64,000 nt of DNA from Typhlomys cinereus (GCA_023101885.1 JALPQD010000225.1:558001-622000); one strand, 5' to 3'. Numbered from the stretch's first letter, positions 36,774-46,600 are shown. A program made the numbers and translations. Notes: generated by a model not told the origin, from the sequence alone.

Positions 36774-37058
36774 AATTTACACTTAAAGGTCTGGAGAGAT
36801 GGATCAGGGTTAAATCTCTGCATTGCAAATAGAAGGTCCTGAGTTTAGATTCCAGATCACATGTAGCAACATCAGATGAAAATGGTGGTAGAGCCTGGGA
36901 AACTCTGGAGCAAAACACAGGGGAGATAGAAGCAATTCAGGATGATTCCCAAAATCACCTTGGGCCACCGCAGGGGACACACAGTGCCCTCTGATACACA
37001 GAGACACACAAAGACACACACACACAAAATAAATAAATAAGAAGAATTTACACTTAAA
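36774..37058 (+). mobile_element. B2-like SINE (older subtype) with TSD
   Basis: Element at 36788-37044 between perfect 14-bp repeats 'aatttacacttaaa' (36774-36787, 37045-37058). The head 'ggtctggagagatggatcag' and B-box-like 'gagtttagattcc' are present. The body ('gcctgggaaactctggagc', 'caggatgattcccaaaatc') differs from the young subtype. It ends in 'aaaataaataaataag'. Confidence 0.95.
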
Positions 37059-37259
37059 ATAGCTTTCTTAAAACAAATTCTCAACAAAAATATTTATGGA
37101 CATGGAATTCTATGACTCAGTTTAGGCAGGCACAAAGTATGTCCTTCCTAAATTTTCTCAGTAGATTCATATTTCTCCCATGTGTGTCATTAATGTCCCA
37201 TAAACTGTCTTAAAAATGAAAAAAGCAGGGAAAGAGACCTTTTTTAAGTAGACATTTTG

Positions 37260-37435
37260 AGCTAGATTCTGAGAGTTTTTTTATTTTCAGGTGTATGCAT
37301 ATAATGTGTGTGTGGGGTATGGGTGCATGCGTGTGCATATGTGCGCCAATATTTAAGTGGATTGTGGGTATCTGAAGTCCAGTCCTCATGCTTATGCAAC
37401 AAGTGCTTTAACACTAAGCTATCTCTCAGGTCCTA
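37260..37435 (-). mobile_element. B3/B4-type SINE, minus orientation
   Basis: A TG-rich left part and 'agtcctcatgcttatgcaac', then 'ctttaacactaagctatctctca' (reversed head). Confidence 0.72.
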
Positions 37436-38899
37436 GGTCTTAAAATTTTAAAACAGAGAACATAGTCTTCAGGGAATCAATCAGTGCTCAGATTCCTGAG
37501 TTAATGCTGAGGTCTGAGGCTAACCAATTGAGTGAGCTCAGCCATTTTGGCCAAGGTATTGTTGGAGAGCTTTACTTAGCAATATGATGCTAATTGAGTC
37601 CCTAAAATTTGTTGTGTTGTATGACAGGACAGGTAGCAACAGTAAGTTGTTCACTGACTTTCCATCTTCAAGGAAGGCAGGTGTGTGTGTGTGTTGGTGA
37701 GCAAAGAGGTGGAAAGAAGACCCTCCTTTACGGCCCTCTAGCAATCCACAAATCGTCTCAGTTTTACTTCTGTGATTGATGGTGGAACTGAAAACCCCCC
37801 ATGATATGATTGCGCTCTCTCAAATCTTGAACTGCAGTCTGTTCACGAGGCAGTAGATTTCCTACCTGGATCTAATATGGGTGGATACTACTTAATGAAT
37901 CATATTTATCACTTGCTGCTTCGGGACACCATGTACTGTGTATCTTATCTGAGGCGTGTAGTTCAAATGGGAAATGGAGCAAACAAGGTCTGAAAAAGAA
38001 TCTGAGCAGAAGGTAGGTTAGGGAGAGCCAGGCAGGAGGAGGGAGCAAGCAAACTGGAGTTGTCACCTCTAAGACCACAAGTGCATTCTGCACACTTACA
38101 GTTAAGACTCAGTAGGTTCTTGGCATCCGTTCACTAGTAAGATGGCCATGTTTGTAAGACTAGATCTTTTTAGCTTCCATTGTGCCCCTGAATGTGTTCC
38201 TAACTAGTTGTCACACCTGTTCCCATTACCTGTTTCCCAAAGTGTCAGACCTCTGGACCATTGCCAACTACCAAGCATTCTTACAAAAATAAGAACATAG
38301 AGTTCAAATGAACATTTTTAAAAAGAGAAGCTATCATATATATATATATACTTTTAAACAAAGGACTTTTCCTTAAAAGAAAGCAAAATAATTCGATTTA
38401 CAAAAGACGTTTACCCATGTGTAACTCCATTGAAGTTTCTCCTTCGCGTCTTGCTAGCATTTCCAGTACTTCAGACGACATGATGGCTGGGTAGGACAAG
38501 CCATGCTAGGCCCCAGTCATTCCCATAAACAAGGTGCAGCGCTTCACTTGAGGGAGGGGAAGTGACCCAAGGCACATCACAGGATGTAACAGGAGTGAAC
38601 AATTCAAATACAAATGATGTGATGCACAAACTGCAATACAGGGTGATCTTAGCTTGTCAAAGTGCAGGCACCAGAAGTGTTGTGTCAAACCTCCCTCCTC
38701 TCCTATCATGCATGTCACTTCTTCACAAAACAATCACTCCTACTCACAGGGAGCAGTAAAAACCATCAAGTTAAACCAAGTCAGAGCTCTCTCCTGCTCC
38801 CGGAGGTTCTGGGGCCTGAGAGGAAGGATTCTGTTGTTTCTCTTCTCGAAAAAGTGCAGAATCAAGGCCTGACTTTTAGGTCTCACATTGCCACACAAG
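37436..38899. other. Unique sequence, nothing assignable
   Basis: A short TA run lies at 38335-38352. No exon-like signal. Confidence 0.4.

Positions 38900-38961
<62 letters not shown>
38900..38961. repeat. (GA)n microsatellite
   Basis: About 30 GA units. Confidence 0.98.
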
Positions 38962-38964
<3 letters not shown>

Positions 38965-39113
38965 CATGTATGCCATGGCATACTTGTGGAGGTCAAGAGA
39001 TAGCTTCCAAAGTCAGTTCCCTCCTTAGTATGTGGACTTTAGGGGATTGAATCCAAATCACCAGGTTTGAGAGAAAATGAGTTACCTGCTGAACTGTCTC
39101 ACCAGCCCCTCTC
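38962..39113 (-). mobile_element. B3/B4-type SINE, minus orientation
   Basis: 'tgtggaggtcaagagatagc', 'gattgaatccaaatcaccagg' and 'gttacctgctgaactgtctcaccagcccc' is the reversed SINE ending in its head. The GA tract sits on its 3' side. Confidence 0.78.
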
Positions 39114-39395
39114 CCTTGTTCTTTTGTTTTAGAGGCTGGGAAGAGATAAGAAAGAAAGGCAAATGCTCACTAGCCTGCTGCTCTGGTTACTGGGCTTCTG
39201 AGGCTAAGATGGCCTGGCTGGTTGCACATAAAAAGAACAATAGGATTTTCCTGTGCCCTCGAAAGTGAGCTGCTGAAGATTATGAGGCCGTTGAGCATCG
39301 GGGTAGGAGAAGCTGTACCCTGTACCCATGCACAAGATTCTTTGTATATCTCCTAGAGGAGCGCTGGCTCCGTTCACTATCTCTTTGCTCTATTT
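39114..39395. other. Unique sequence
   Basis: Nothing assignable. Confidence 0.4.
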
Positions 39396-39491
39396 CCTTC
39401 CTTCCTTCCTTCCTTCCTTCCTTCCTTCCTTCCTTCCTTCCTTCCTTCCTTCCTTCCTTCCTTCCTTCCTTCCTTCCTTCCCCTCTTTCCC

Positions 39492-39553
<62 letters not shown>

Positions 39554-39612
39554 TTCCTTCCTTTCTCTCTCTCTCTCTTTCTCTCTCTCTCATATTTCTT
39601 TCTAACTTTCTT
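39396..39612. repeat. Long polypyrimidine (CCTT)n-(CTTT)n compound repeat
   Basis: About 85 bp of TTCC tetramers changes into about 60 bp of TTTC tetramers and then TCTC. One strand is pyrimidine-only for nearly 200 bp. Confidence 0.97.
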
Positions 39613-39669
39613 TCTTTTCAGTACCTGGGAGCAAACCCCAGACTGCACAAGGTAGGAAAGTATTCTCTT

Positions 39670-40134
39670 CTCAAACTATATCTTAGCTTTTATTATTTTT
39701 CATTGACATACTCACATGCCTCTATGGAAATCTGTGTGATATTTCAATACATGTATACATTATTAAATTAGGATAAATTGGCCTGTCCATGGCATCTAAT
39801 GTTTATCACATCTTTCTGGTGAAATAATACAATCCTCTCTAACAGCTATTTTTTGTATATTACAAAGTATACAAACTAATGGTTGTCTGCTACACCATGG
39901 TGGTAAGAAATGTTAGAATTTATGCCTCCTATCAGTTACACCATTGTCCCATACAGGTGTGCCTCACCCTCATTTACCTGCCCCATTCCCACCTTTTTGT
40001 AATAATTATCCTATTGTCTACTTTTATGAGAGAAACTTTTTAAGCTTCCAGCACATAAACAAGAACACATAGTGTCCATTTTCCTGTGCCTATTTTGTTT
40101 TCCTTAACCTAATGTTCTCACTTCATCTGACAAT
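39670..40134 (-). mobile_element. Ancient L1M-type 3' region, minus orientation
   Basis: 'gatatttcaatacatgtatacatt' (39739-39762), then 'cacatctttctggtgaaata' and 'cacataaacaagaacacatagtg' follow the reversed order of old mammalian L1 3' sequences. The younger L1 at 40.15 kb is inserted into or at its right end. Confidence 0.75.
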
Positions 40135-40145
40135 AAGAAAAAGGT

Positions 40146-40594
40146 GTGACTAACAACACCAAATGCTGGAGAGGATGTGGAGAGAGGGGAACTCTCCGAC
40201 ATTGCTGGTGGGAATGCAGGGTTATACAACCACTCTGGCAAGCCATCTGGCGATTCTTAAAGAAGTTAAAGATTGAAATGCCATATGACCCTGCTATTCC
40301 ACTTTTGGGAATAATCCCCCATGCAGCAAAAATTCACCTCGATAGCACAAGCACGACCATGTTCATAGCAGCACTGTTTACAATAGCAAAGTCATGGAAT
40401 CAACCCAAATGTCCAATAGTTGACAAGTGGATAAGGAAAATGTGTTACATTTATACAATGGAATACTACTCAGCCATCAAAAATGATGAATTAATGCAAT
40501 TTGCTGGGAAATGGATGGAATTAGAAACAATTATATTGAGTGAAGTATCCCAGACACAGAAAATTAAGTGCCGTATATATTCCCTAATAGGTGG
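40146..40594 (+). pseudogene. L1 ORF2 C-terminal fragment
   Basis: The translation contains 'CWRGCGERGTLRHCWWEC' (C-x-x-x-C ... H-C-W-W-E-C), the conserved Cys-rich segment at the C-terminus of L1 ORF2p, followed by the 'PLLGI', 'MFIAALFTIAKSWNQPKCP' and 'YTMEYYSAIK' landmarks and ending near 'YSLIGG'. Endonuclease and reverse-transcriptase domains are absent because the element is 5'-truncated. The fragment has no stop or frameshift, so it is fairly young. The open frame then runs into the inserted LTR and ends at 40778. On the other side of the LTR a tag triplet at 40961-40963 lies where the original ORF2 stop would be expected. Not a functional gene. Confidence 0.93.
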
Positions 40595-40951
40595 TGTAAC
40601 AGTTACTCTTAACTATTGTTGTGAAAGAACACTCAAAGTCAATCAACTTAAGAGAGAAAGGGAGGTTTATTCAGCTCACGGTTCCAGAGGGGAAAAACGG
40701 TCTCTCAGAGCAGAGGCAGCATGGCTGACTGGCCAAAGCTGGAGGAGGCTAAGTCACTGCAGAAATCTTGGAAGCTGATAGCTGCAGACTGCTTACAGCA
40801 AAGGCTGACTTCTCTTGGAGGTAGGGTGGGACTAATCCACCTCAAGGCCCACCCCTTGTGACTGCCTTCCTCCAGCAAGGCTCCACCTGTCAAGGTGCCA
40901 TGACCTTGCCAAACACATGAGACTGTGGGGGACACATTTCAAACCATAACA
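40595..40951 (-). mobile_element. Solo MaLR LTR (ORR1/MT-like) inserted in L1
   Basis: A 357-bp LTR in minus orientation: on the plus strand it begins TGTAACAG and ends ccataaca, so the forward copy has TG...CA termini. Direct 5-bp repeats 'ggtgg' (40590-40594, 40952-40956) are exact. Five base pairs is the duplication size known for MaLR/ERVL insertions. 'gaggtttattcagctcacgg' at about 40662-40681 is the reversed polyadenylation-side segment. There is no internal retroviral sequence, so it is a solo LTR. Confidence 0.93.
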
Positions 40952-41819
40952 GGTGGATCCTAGTACCAAACCCACTTAGAGACACACTCAAAGATAAATC
41001 TCTGTAATACCTACAGTAGTTGCAAAGATTATAAATAGAGAAGGGGAAGGAGGGCCCCGCCAGAAACAAGGAGAGAGGGGATCATGCTACAGCAGAGATA
41101 ATAGGCCACCATCAAGGTCTGCAAGTATGTAATGAGACATTTGGTTAAGTTCATAGACTGTCCTTCCTGGTCACTTGCAAGTGAAGGGGTATGATCTTAC
41201 CAGAAAGGGAGGGCATAGAGTCTGGCAGATAGAAGGTAACCATTTTGCAATGGGAGACTGACCCACCCCTCACTGCAGTCTCCTACTCTTATTCCATCTA
41301 CCTTTGAATCTATTCTTATAATAAGAGTCTATTTTAACAGCATTTTGTCTCTGGCCAGGGGGTGACATCCAGTACCCATCAGGATGGAGCCAAGGGCATT
41401 CTAGGAGCAGCAAAACTGAAAAAAAATCAACAAACCATAATTCAGAACACCAGAGACTATATCAACCACCTGGAATCAGGCCTGCCTAATCTCTCAATTT
41501 GCGGAAGAGGGGGTGGTAAGATTGTAAGAGCACAAGGATGGGAGAAGTCATGATATGCAAGATATTCCACACGTTAGGGCCGAAGCAATTATAATAGGAT
41601 TCTGCATGATCTGTGCAATGATCAACATATCATTGACCCCTCAAAGTCTAGCATGGACTAAAGGCACTAGGATCTTTAGAAGCAAAGGACTAACAGTCAC
41701 AATAGTGTTCCTATACTTAAGGGGAACACAAGAAAGAGTTCTAGGAAATGCCACTGAGTCCTTACACCTCAGCAGAGAGGAGGACCCAGAGGAAAGTTTG
41801 ATATATACATTAAAGAATG

Positions 41820-41970
41820 CTTCAGAGATGGGGGGAGAGGGCACTGGGAGAAAGGGAGGGAGGGGAGAAAAGAAGGAGAAAAGGGGGGAGGGAGCAGGGA
41901 GATCCAGGGAGGGGTGAAGGGAGGGAGGGGACAGAGGTACCTATTACATTTGTATGAGCGGGGAGGGGGG
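41820..41970 (+). other. G-rich polypurine tract of L1 3' UTR
   Basis: Many runs of three or more G on the plus strand (ggggg, gggaggg, gggggg), the known G-rich tract of rodent L1 3' UTRs. It could form a G-quadruplex. Confidence 0.85.
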
Positions 41971-42000
41971 AGAAATAGAAAAAAAGAAAAAGGTGTGACT

Positions 42001-42275
42001 TGGGGCTAGACAAGTGGCTCAGGGGTTAAAGCCCTTGTTTCACAAGCAAAAGGACCTGAGTTTAGGTCCCCAGATCCTATGTAAAAATGCTAGGCAGAAA
42101 TGGCAGTGGACTAGAGTGCATAACCTGGGAAATCTCAAAACAAAGTAGTAAGGTGAAATAGCATTTCAGGATGAGTCTTGATGTCACTTATGGGTGTCTA
42201 TAGGGACATACAAGTCCCTTCTTGTACATACCCACACAGGTATGTACACACACACACACACACACACACCAAAAG
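42001..42275 (+). mobile_element. B2-like SINE abutting the L1 duplication
   Basis: 'tggggctagacaagtggctc' with an A-box-like stretch, 'gacctgagtttaggtcccc' and a diverged body ('acctgggaaatctcaaaac', 'caggatgagtcttgatgtc'), ending in a CA run (42245-42269). Its first base follows directly on the second L1 target duplication. Confidence 0.88.
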
Positions 42276-43113
42276 CCAACTTATTCCTTGCTTTGTGTCT
42301 TCTGCTCCCATTCTGTGATGGACTCGCAGATGTTAGCTGTATTGGAAACAGTTCTAGGAGGGCCCTGCGGAATTGCCTACCCTTGGATTTCTGAATTACC
42401 ATTGTCCCACACCTAAGTGCTACCACTATTTCGCTTTGCTGCTTCCTACTAGGGTTCTGTTTGCTAAGGATGAGTCCTCTTGGGTCAGTTTTTGCTTCTT
42501 AGATTTATGGGTGATGTCCTGAATAGGAAAGTTCCATATTAAAGTAAACTTCTGAAAAAAATCAGAAACCAGTCCCAATGCTGTAAAAACATTTCTTCGT
42601 ATGTTTGATCTTGAGGTACTGGAGACAAAGGAAGTGCTATCAGGAACTTATTTTCCTTGAAAGGTGTTTATCAACAGATTATCCATGAAAATCCTATGAA
42701 TGCCCAGCTCTCCCTACTTCATTTGAAACAAGTTAGAGACTTAACCTGACCTCCAAATTCCCTGCAGGATCAACACCACCTAACTTGCTGGGCTCCTGTG
42801 GACCTCAGTTCAACTTCCTCATCCCACCTCAAATCCTTTACTGATGTCTCTTGGGTAAGTGTGTTGCTCTGACACAACTGTCCCTGGTTTTTGTTGGGGT
42901 TAATTTCAGAGGACGATGTGATCTTGATGTCCCTTCCCTTCCTTCTCTCCTCAGTTCCTCCACTCATCTTGTCTTTCATTTGCCCTTCCTCCTTCCTTTG
43001 CCTTTTTTCTGTCTTATTTCAATGCTAAAATATGCCAGGAAACTCTCTTTTCTAGTATTTTCCTTCCTAACAAGCATGGGATTGAGGAGGGGAATCTGAA
43101 CTGGTTCACACTT
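42276..43113. other. Unique sequence
   Basis: Nothing assignable. Confidence 0.4.
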
Positions 43114-43205
43114 TTGGATGGTGTTGCAGTTATTTTTCTTTTTGCGATGAGACAGTACTCAAACTCCAGCAACTTGGGGGGATATTTATTTGGCTTATGT
43201 TTCCA
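43114..43205 (-). mobile_element. MaLR LTR end fragment, minus orientation
   Basis: 'gttgcagttatttttctttttgc' (43123-43145) then 'gggatatttatttggcttatg' correspond to the reversed 3' end of an ORR1/MT LTR. Confidence 0.55.
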
Positions 43206-44149
43206 TTAAGATATACCCCATTATAATGAGAATATGAAGGAGCAAATAACTAGGTTCTGTTTTTTTTTTAATTGGTTAAGCCAACAATGCCTCAGGAAGT
43301 TGAAATAAGAAACCTGGGCACAGTTGGATAATGGGAATGGTCCCATTGGCAGGAGATGACTTCCCTTGTCTCCAGCAGGTAGCATTTATGAATGAAAGTG
43401 TTCAGCATCCCAGTGGCTCTCCTTTTGAACTGGCTCATCCATTACCAGGATAATGATTTTCCGTCTGGGTAACAGCACAGCCAAAAGGCCTATTACACAG
43501 GCAACCTAAAGTTAAAAAGACATTATAAAGAAACCCGAAGCTCATGCCGGGTTTTGCCAACCTTTCTCATGAGAAGACTGCCTAATACCGACACGTGCTT
43601 GTTACACTTAATAATGTTTATATAATTCTTCCTTGAGCTCATTAGAGCTGTCAGATCAAAAGTAAATGTGTTCCCCTCTCTGTTTATCTCTAAAGACTTT
43701 GCAATCAATAAAGCAAGATGAATGACATCCAGGATGCACACTTTGTGCTTCTGAACACTGCAGACAGAGCCAAGTTAAACCCTGTGCCAGCGGGCTCTGA
43801 GGCTGAGCATTCAAGGCACTGGGCCCTCATCAGCCACTTGTTTCTCCCAGGAAAAAGAACAGGGCATCTCCAACTTTACCATGTGTGAACTCCCTCAAGC
43901 CCATGTCCCCACCCCCATTCCCCGCCTCCCGCAGGTTGTTAAAAATAAACTCAGTTAACCTCTGTTCCCAGGAGTTTCTTTGCAGGATTCAGTCACTGTG
44001 GAAGAGGCCCAAAGATCTGTGTTTCTACTAAGCGTCCAGGTGGTGCTGATGTTGCAGGTGCTTCGTCCCTTCTCAGCGCAGCCACTTGCCAGAGCTCACT
44101 TCCTTGCAAGTCTCTTTTATTGCGGGGCATCCCATAGACATTGGAGACA
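43206..44149. other. Upstream flank of CpG island, unique
   Basis: Composition becomes gradually more GC-rich from about 43.75 kb. No repeat or exon is named. Confidence 0.45.
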
Positions 44150-44252
44150 TCCGGAGAGTCATACATCAGCAACGGAGCCTGTGAGACCGGGGCTGGGTGC
44201 CTTCACAGGAGCCAGTAGCTGGGGAGCAGCAAGTCGCTCCAGCAGCAGAAAC

Positions 44253-44294
44253 GGGCAACCTGTGCCGGATGCCAGGCACATGCCCTGGCTCCCA
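44253..44294. repeat. Left arm of perfect 42-bp inverted repeat
   Basis: Starts gggcaacctgtgccgg and ends ccctggctccca. Its exact reverse complement lies at 44572-44613. The identity stops at both ends (c/a and g/t neighbours do not pair). Confidence 0.98.
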
Positions 44295-44320
44295 GCAGGC
44301 TCCCAGCAGCAGCCAGCGCG

Positions 44321-44400
44321 GGGAGGCGGAGTCTGGCTCTCGGGGGCGGGGTCTGGGTCCCGGGGGCGGGGCCTGGGTCCCGGGGGCGGGACGTAGGGAG
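44321..44400. promoter_or_regulatory. Four tandem 20-bp GC-box units
   Basis: Units at 44321-44340, 44341-44360, 44361-44380 and 44381-44400. The second and third share gggggcgggg plus a (t/c)ctgggtcc tail. The first and last are variants. GGGGCGGGG is the consensus GC box for Sp1/KLF factors. The even 20-bp spacing is close to two helical turns. Confidence 0.9.
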
Positions 44401-44484
44401 CCGGGTTGCCGCCGTGGCTCGCGGCAGCGGCGCAGGACCGAGGGCACAGCCAGCGGGCGGCGCGCCGTGGACTCCCCGCGGAAG
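44401..44484 (+). other. Candidate noncoding first exon
   Basis: GC-rich sequence downstream of the GC boxes ends in gcggaag|gtaaag at 44484/44485, a plausible but not ideal 5' splice site. A second possible donor, agaaagg|gtgaga, is at 45048/45049. The start is unknown; I placed it after the last GC box. No ATG-initiated protein is recognised. Purely a hypothesis from splice-site shape and position. Confidence 0.25.
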
Positions 44485-44571
44485 GTAAAGCCAGCGAAGC
44501 GGCGGGCGGGCTTCCTTGCCGGGTGGCTGTTGTCCGAGCCCCGGGCGGTCGGGGCGCCTCGAAGCCGGGCT

Positions 44572-44613
44572 TGGGAGCCAGGGCATGTGCCTGGCATCCG
44601 GCACAGGTTGCCC
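44572..44613. repeat. Right arm of perfect 42-bp inverted repeat
   Basis: Exact reverse complement of 44253-44294; the two arms are 277 bp apart. Confidence 0.98.
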
Positions 44614-44900
44614 AGCGTGGGTCTGGCGGTGCGCGGCGGCGTCCGGGTAGGGGGCGTGGAGTCTGCTGCGGACACCCGCGTCCACGCCAGGACGTCCGGA
44701 CTCGGAGGCAACTTTGAGCGGCGCTCCTTTTCCAAGTTCCCTTTATTGCCATTGTCTCAGCGCCTCCTGTCTCCGGACTCCAGCTTTGTTCTCCCGCCAT
44801 CCCCCAGGGTGTGAACCCAAGAGGCTGGCAAGTTGCACCTGCCCGCCCTCGGGACTCGCTGCAGCGGCGGGCCTTGTCCTTTGGGGTCTTGAGCTGCCCT

Positions 44901-45458
44901 GCACATGCTAGGTCTGGCACCAGAGGACCCAGCACAGGAGACCCAGTGTCCACTTGAGCAAGGGCGAGAGCTTTGTGCATCTGTGGGTCTGGTCTGGAGG
45001 TCTGCACATAGGACCTCTACACCGAGCTGATGCAGTGCCAGAGAAAGGGTGAGAAAAAAGTTTGGGTCATTGCTTTAGACCAGAGAGTTGGCAAGGTCGG
45101 GGCGCACATGTCAGGACTTAAAGAGAGTGCTCGTAGCCCGGGGACTTGGCAGATGAAACCAGGCAGGGCCTGAACTCTGAAGGCTAAGACTCTACCACCA
45201 GGGGTCCAGAAAGAGTGTTTGGGCGCTGGGTGTCCGAAGACCTGTGTGTGGTTGTAGAGGAGGTGGGTGGAAGAGTGAACAAAAAGGTAGCATCTGGGCT
45301 ATATGCAATCGTGCCTATCCTCTTTCCGGACATTTTGGATGACAGGTCATGGAATGCCTAATTGTACTCCAATTCCCAGAGACAGGGGTAATGCTGGAGT
45401 TGAAGGATAAGTTTTACCTAGCCAGTTTTGAAAGCAAGCAAGTGATGGTGAATGGAAC
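44901..45458. other. Downstream flank of CpG island
   Basis: CpG density falls off. A possible splice donor is at 45048/45049 (aaagg|gtgaga). No coding exon is recognised. Confidence 0.4.
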
Positions 45459-45600
45459 GTGTGTGTATGTGTGTGTATGTGTGTGTGTCTGTGTGTGTGT
45501 GTGTCTGTGTGTGTGTGTGTCTGTGTGTGTCTGTGTGTCTGTGTGTCTCTGTATGTGTCTGTGTGTGTGTGTGTGTGTGTGTGTTGTGTATGTGTGTGCT
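45459..45600. repeat. (GT)n / GTCTGT imperfect microsatellite
   Basis: About 140 bp of GT with regularly interspersed CT, giving TGTGTGTC-like higher-order units. Confidence 0.95.
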
Positions 45601-46195
45601 CACTCCTGCAGTCACTTACTTCTTCACTTGCACGCTTGCTTGCTGTGGCTCAGCATCTCTGGAGCGCTTGCCTTTCCTTCTGCCCGCCCCCTTCCCGCTT
45701 TTGACAGCTTTGTGAGTTCCCTGCCACTCCCAGCCACGCTGCTGACAGGTTAAAGAGAGGGTCTGAGAGTAGAGGAGACAAAAGGGCACAAGGGCACAAT
45801 TGGAGGACTCTCTTCTGAGGGCTCGCAGTAGAGCGCATGCTTGTGTCTGGATGGGGTCACTTTCAGTCAGCTGGGGAGAAAATGGTGTCAGGAGAGGGAC
45901 AAGGTTGGGGCCCAGGGAAGAATTCCTGGATGGAAAAGAAAGGGAAGATTTAAAGCTTCTTGTATGAGAGGCTGTGGAATTGTAAATTGATTTTTAAAGA
46001 GAAAAACAAAACAAAACAAAAAACTGAAGGTAAAATGTAAGAGGCTGGAGCACAATAAATCTGGTAATTAATAAAGGCATTTTATAGAGTGATGTTAAAG
46101 TAAGTCTGGAATTCTTGCTGAAGTTTATTGTTGGTTGACATATCTCCCCAACACCTATCCAAGAAATACCTTTTGATTGTCAGAAAGAAGTAAAA

Positions 46196-46198
<3 letters not shown>
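45601..46198. other. Unique sequence
   Basis: Contains gagcgcatgctt at about 45832, an NRF1-like half match. Otherwise nothing assignable. Confidence 0.35.
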
Positions 46199-46260
<62 letters not shown>

Positions 46261-46262
46261 GT
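46199..46262. repeat. (AT)n(AC)n microsatellite
   Basis: About 38 bp of TA, then CA, then ATAT. Confidence 0.97.
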
Positions 46263-46439
46263 ACACAAAAAATGCAGCTAAATGAAGTTTAAATGAAGCT
46301 TTGAGCAGAATTAAATGGCTTGTGTAACTGCTGAATGTTGCTAAAGCACTGTCAGGGCTATAAAATAGCCAGACAAAAATGAAGGAAAAAAATAATTGTA
46401 ACAAGAAAATGAAGACTTTACAAGAAGTTCAGTAATGAA

Positions 46440-46600
46440 CACATAACAAGTGATGGTATGAGGCAGTAATTATTTTCGTATTTACGCCATTAACGATTGT
46501 AATTTAACGTTAATGTCTTGGTATTTTATTTCTTCTCATTTGCAGACAAAAGCACATCTGAGACACCATCAGGGAGTAATTTGGTAATATAAAGTCATGA
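46440..46600. other. Possible conserved noncoding element or small exon
   Basis: 46470-46515 has several TAAT/ATTA homeodomain-type cores and CpGs unusual for AT-rich DNA. At 46525-46545 a polypyrimidine stretch with cag fits a 3' splice site, and a gtaata follows at about 46583. A 37-bp internal exon (46546-46582) is therefore conceivable. Composition and motif density only; no homology could be tested. Confidence 0.25.

Larger units (their letters stand above)
40135..42000 (+). mobile_element. Young L1, 5'-truncated, with ORF2 tail, 3' UTR and perfect 17-bp TSD
   Basis: The insert lies at 40152-41983 between perfect 17-bp repeats (aagaaaaaggtgtgact at 40135-40151 and 41984-42000). It contains about 150 codons of the 3' end of ORF2, about 1 kb of 3' UTR, a G-rich polypurine tract (41820-41970) and an A-rich tail. 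A solo LTR (40595-40951) is inserted in it. L1 supplies the endonuclease/reverse transcriptase that also moves the SINEs in this window. This copy is 5'-truncated and cannot move itself. Confidence 0.97.
44150..44900. promoter_or_regulatory. CpG island, presumed promoter
   Basis: The only extended region in the window with high G+C and many CpG dinucleotides; CpG is depleted elsewhere. It contains four tandem GC-box units, a purine-rich flank and a perfect 42-bp inverted repeat. CpG islands of this size usually mark promoters of housekeeping or developmental genes, or of bidirectional noncoding RNAs. I cannot name the gene. Neither strand shows a recognisable protein: the long open frames here (up to 282 codons, minus) are overlapping GC-rich chance frames. 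No TATA box is evident near the GC boxes, as is usual for CpG-island promoters. Transcription direction is not determined. Confidence 0.85.

Noticed and set aside
39280..39771. Open frames of 122-147 codons on both strands
   Set aside because: They run through the CCTT/CTTT tetranucleotide repeat.
40595..40951. Complete endogenous retrovirus
   Set aside because: Only a 357-bp LTR is present, with no gag, pro or pol and no second LTR.
41555..41917. 120-codon open frame (plus)
   Set aside because: Lies within the L1 3' UTR, which is noncoding.
44159..45007. A 282-codon open frame (minus) and several others in the CpG island
   Set aside because: GC-rich DNA has few stop codons; long frames overlap on both strands, have Pro/Arg/Ala-rich composition and no recognised domain, and one crosses both arms of the inverted repeat.
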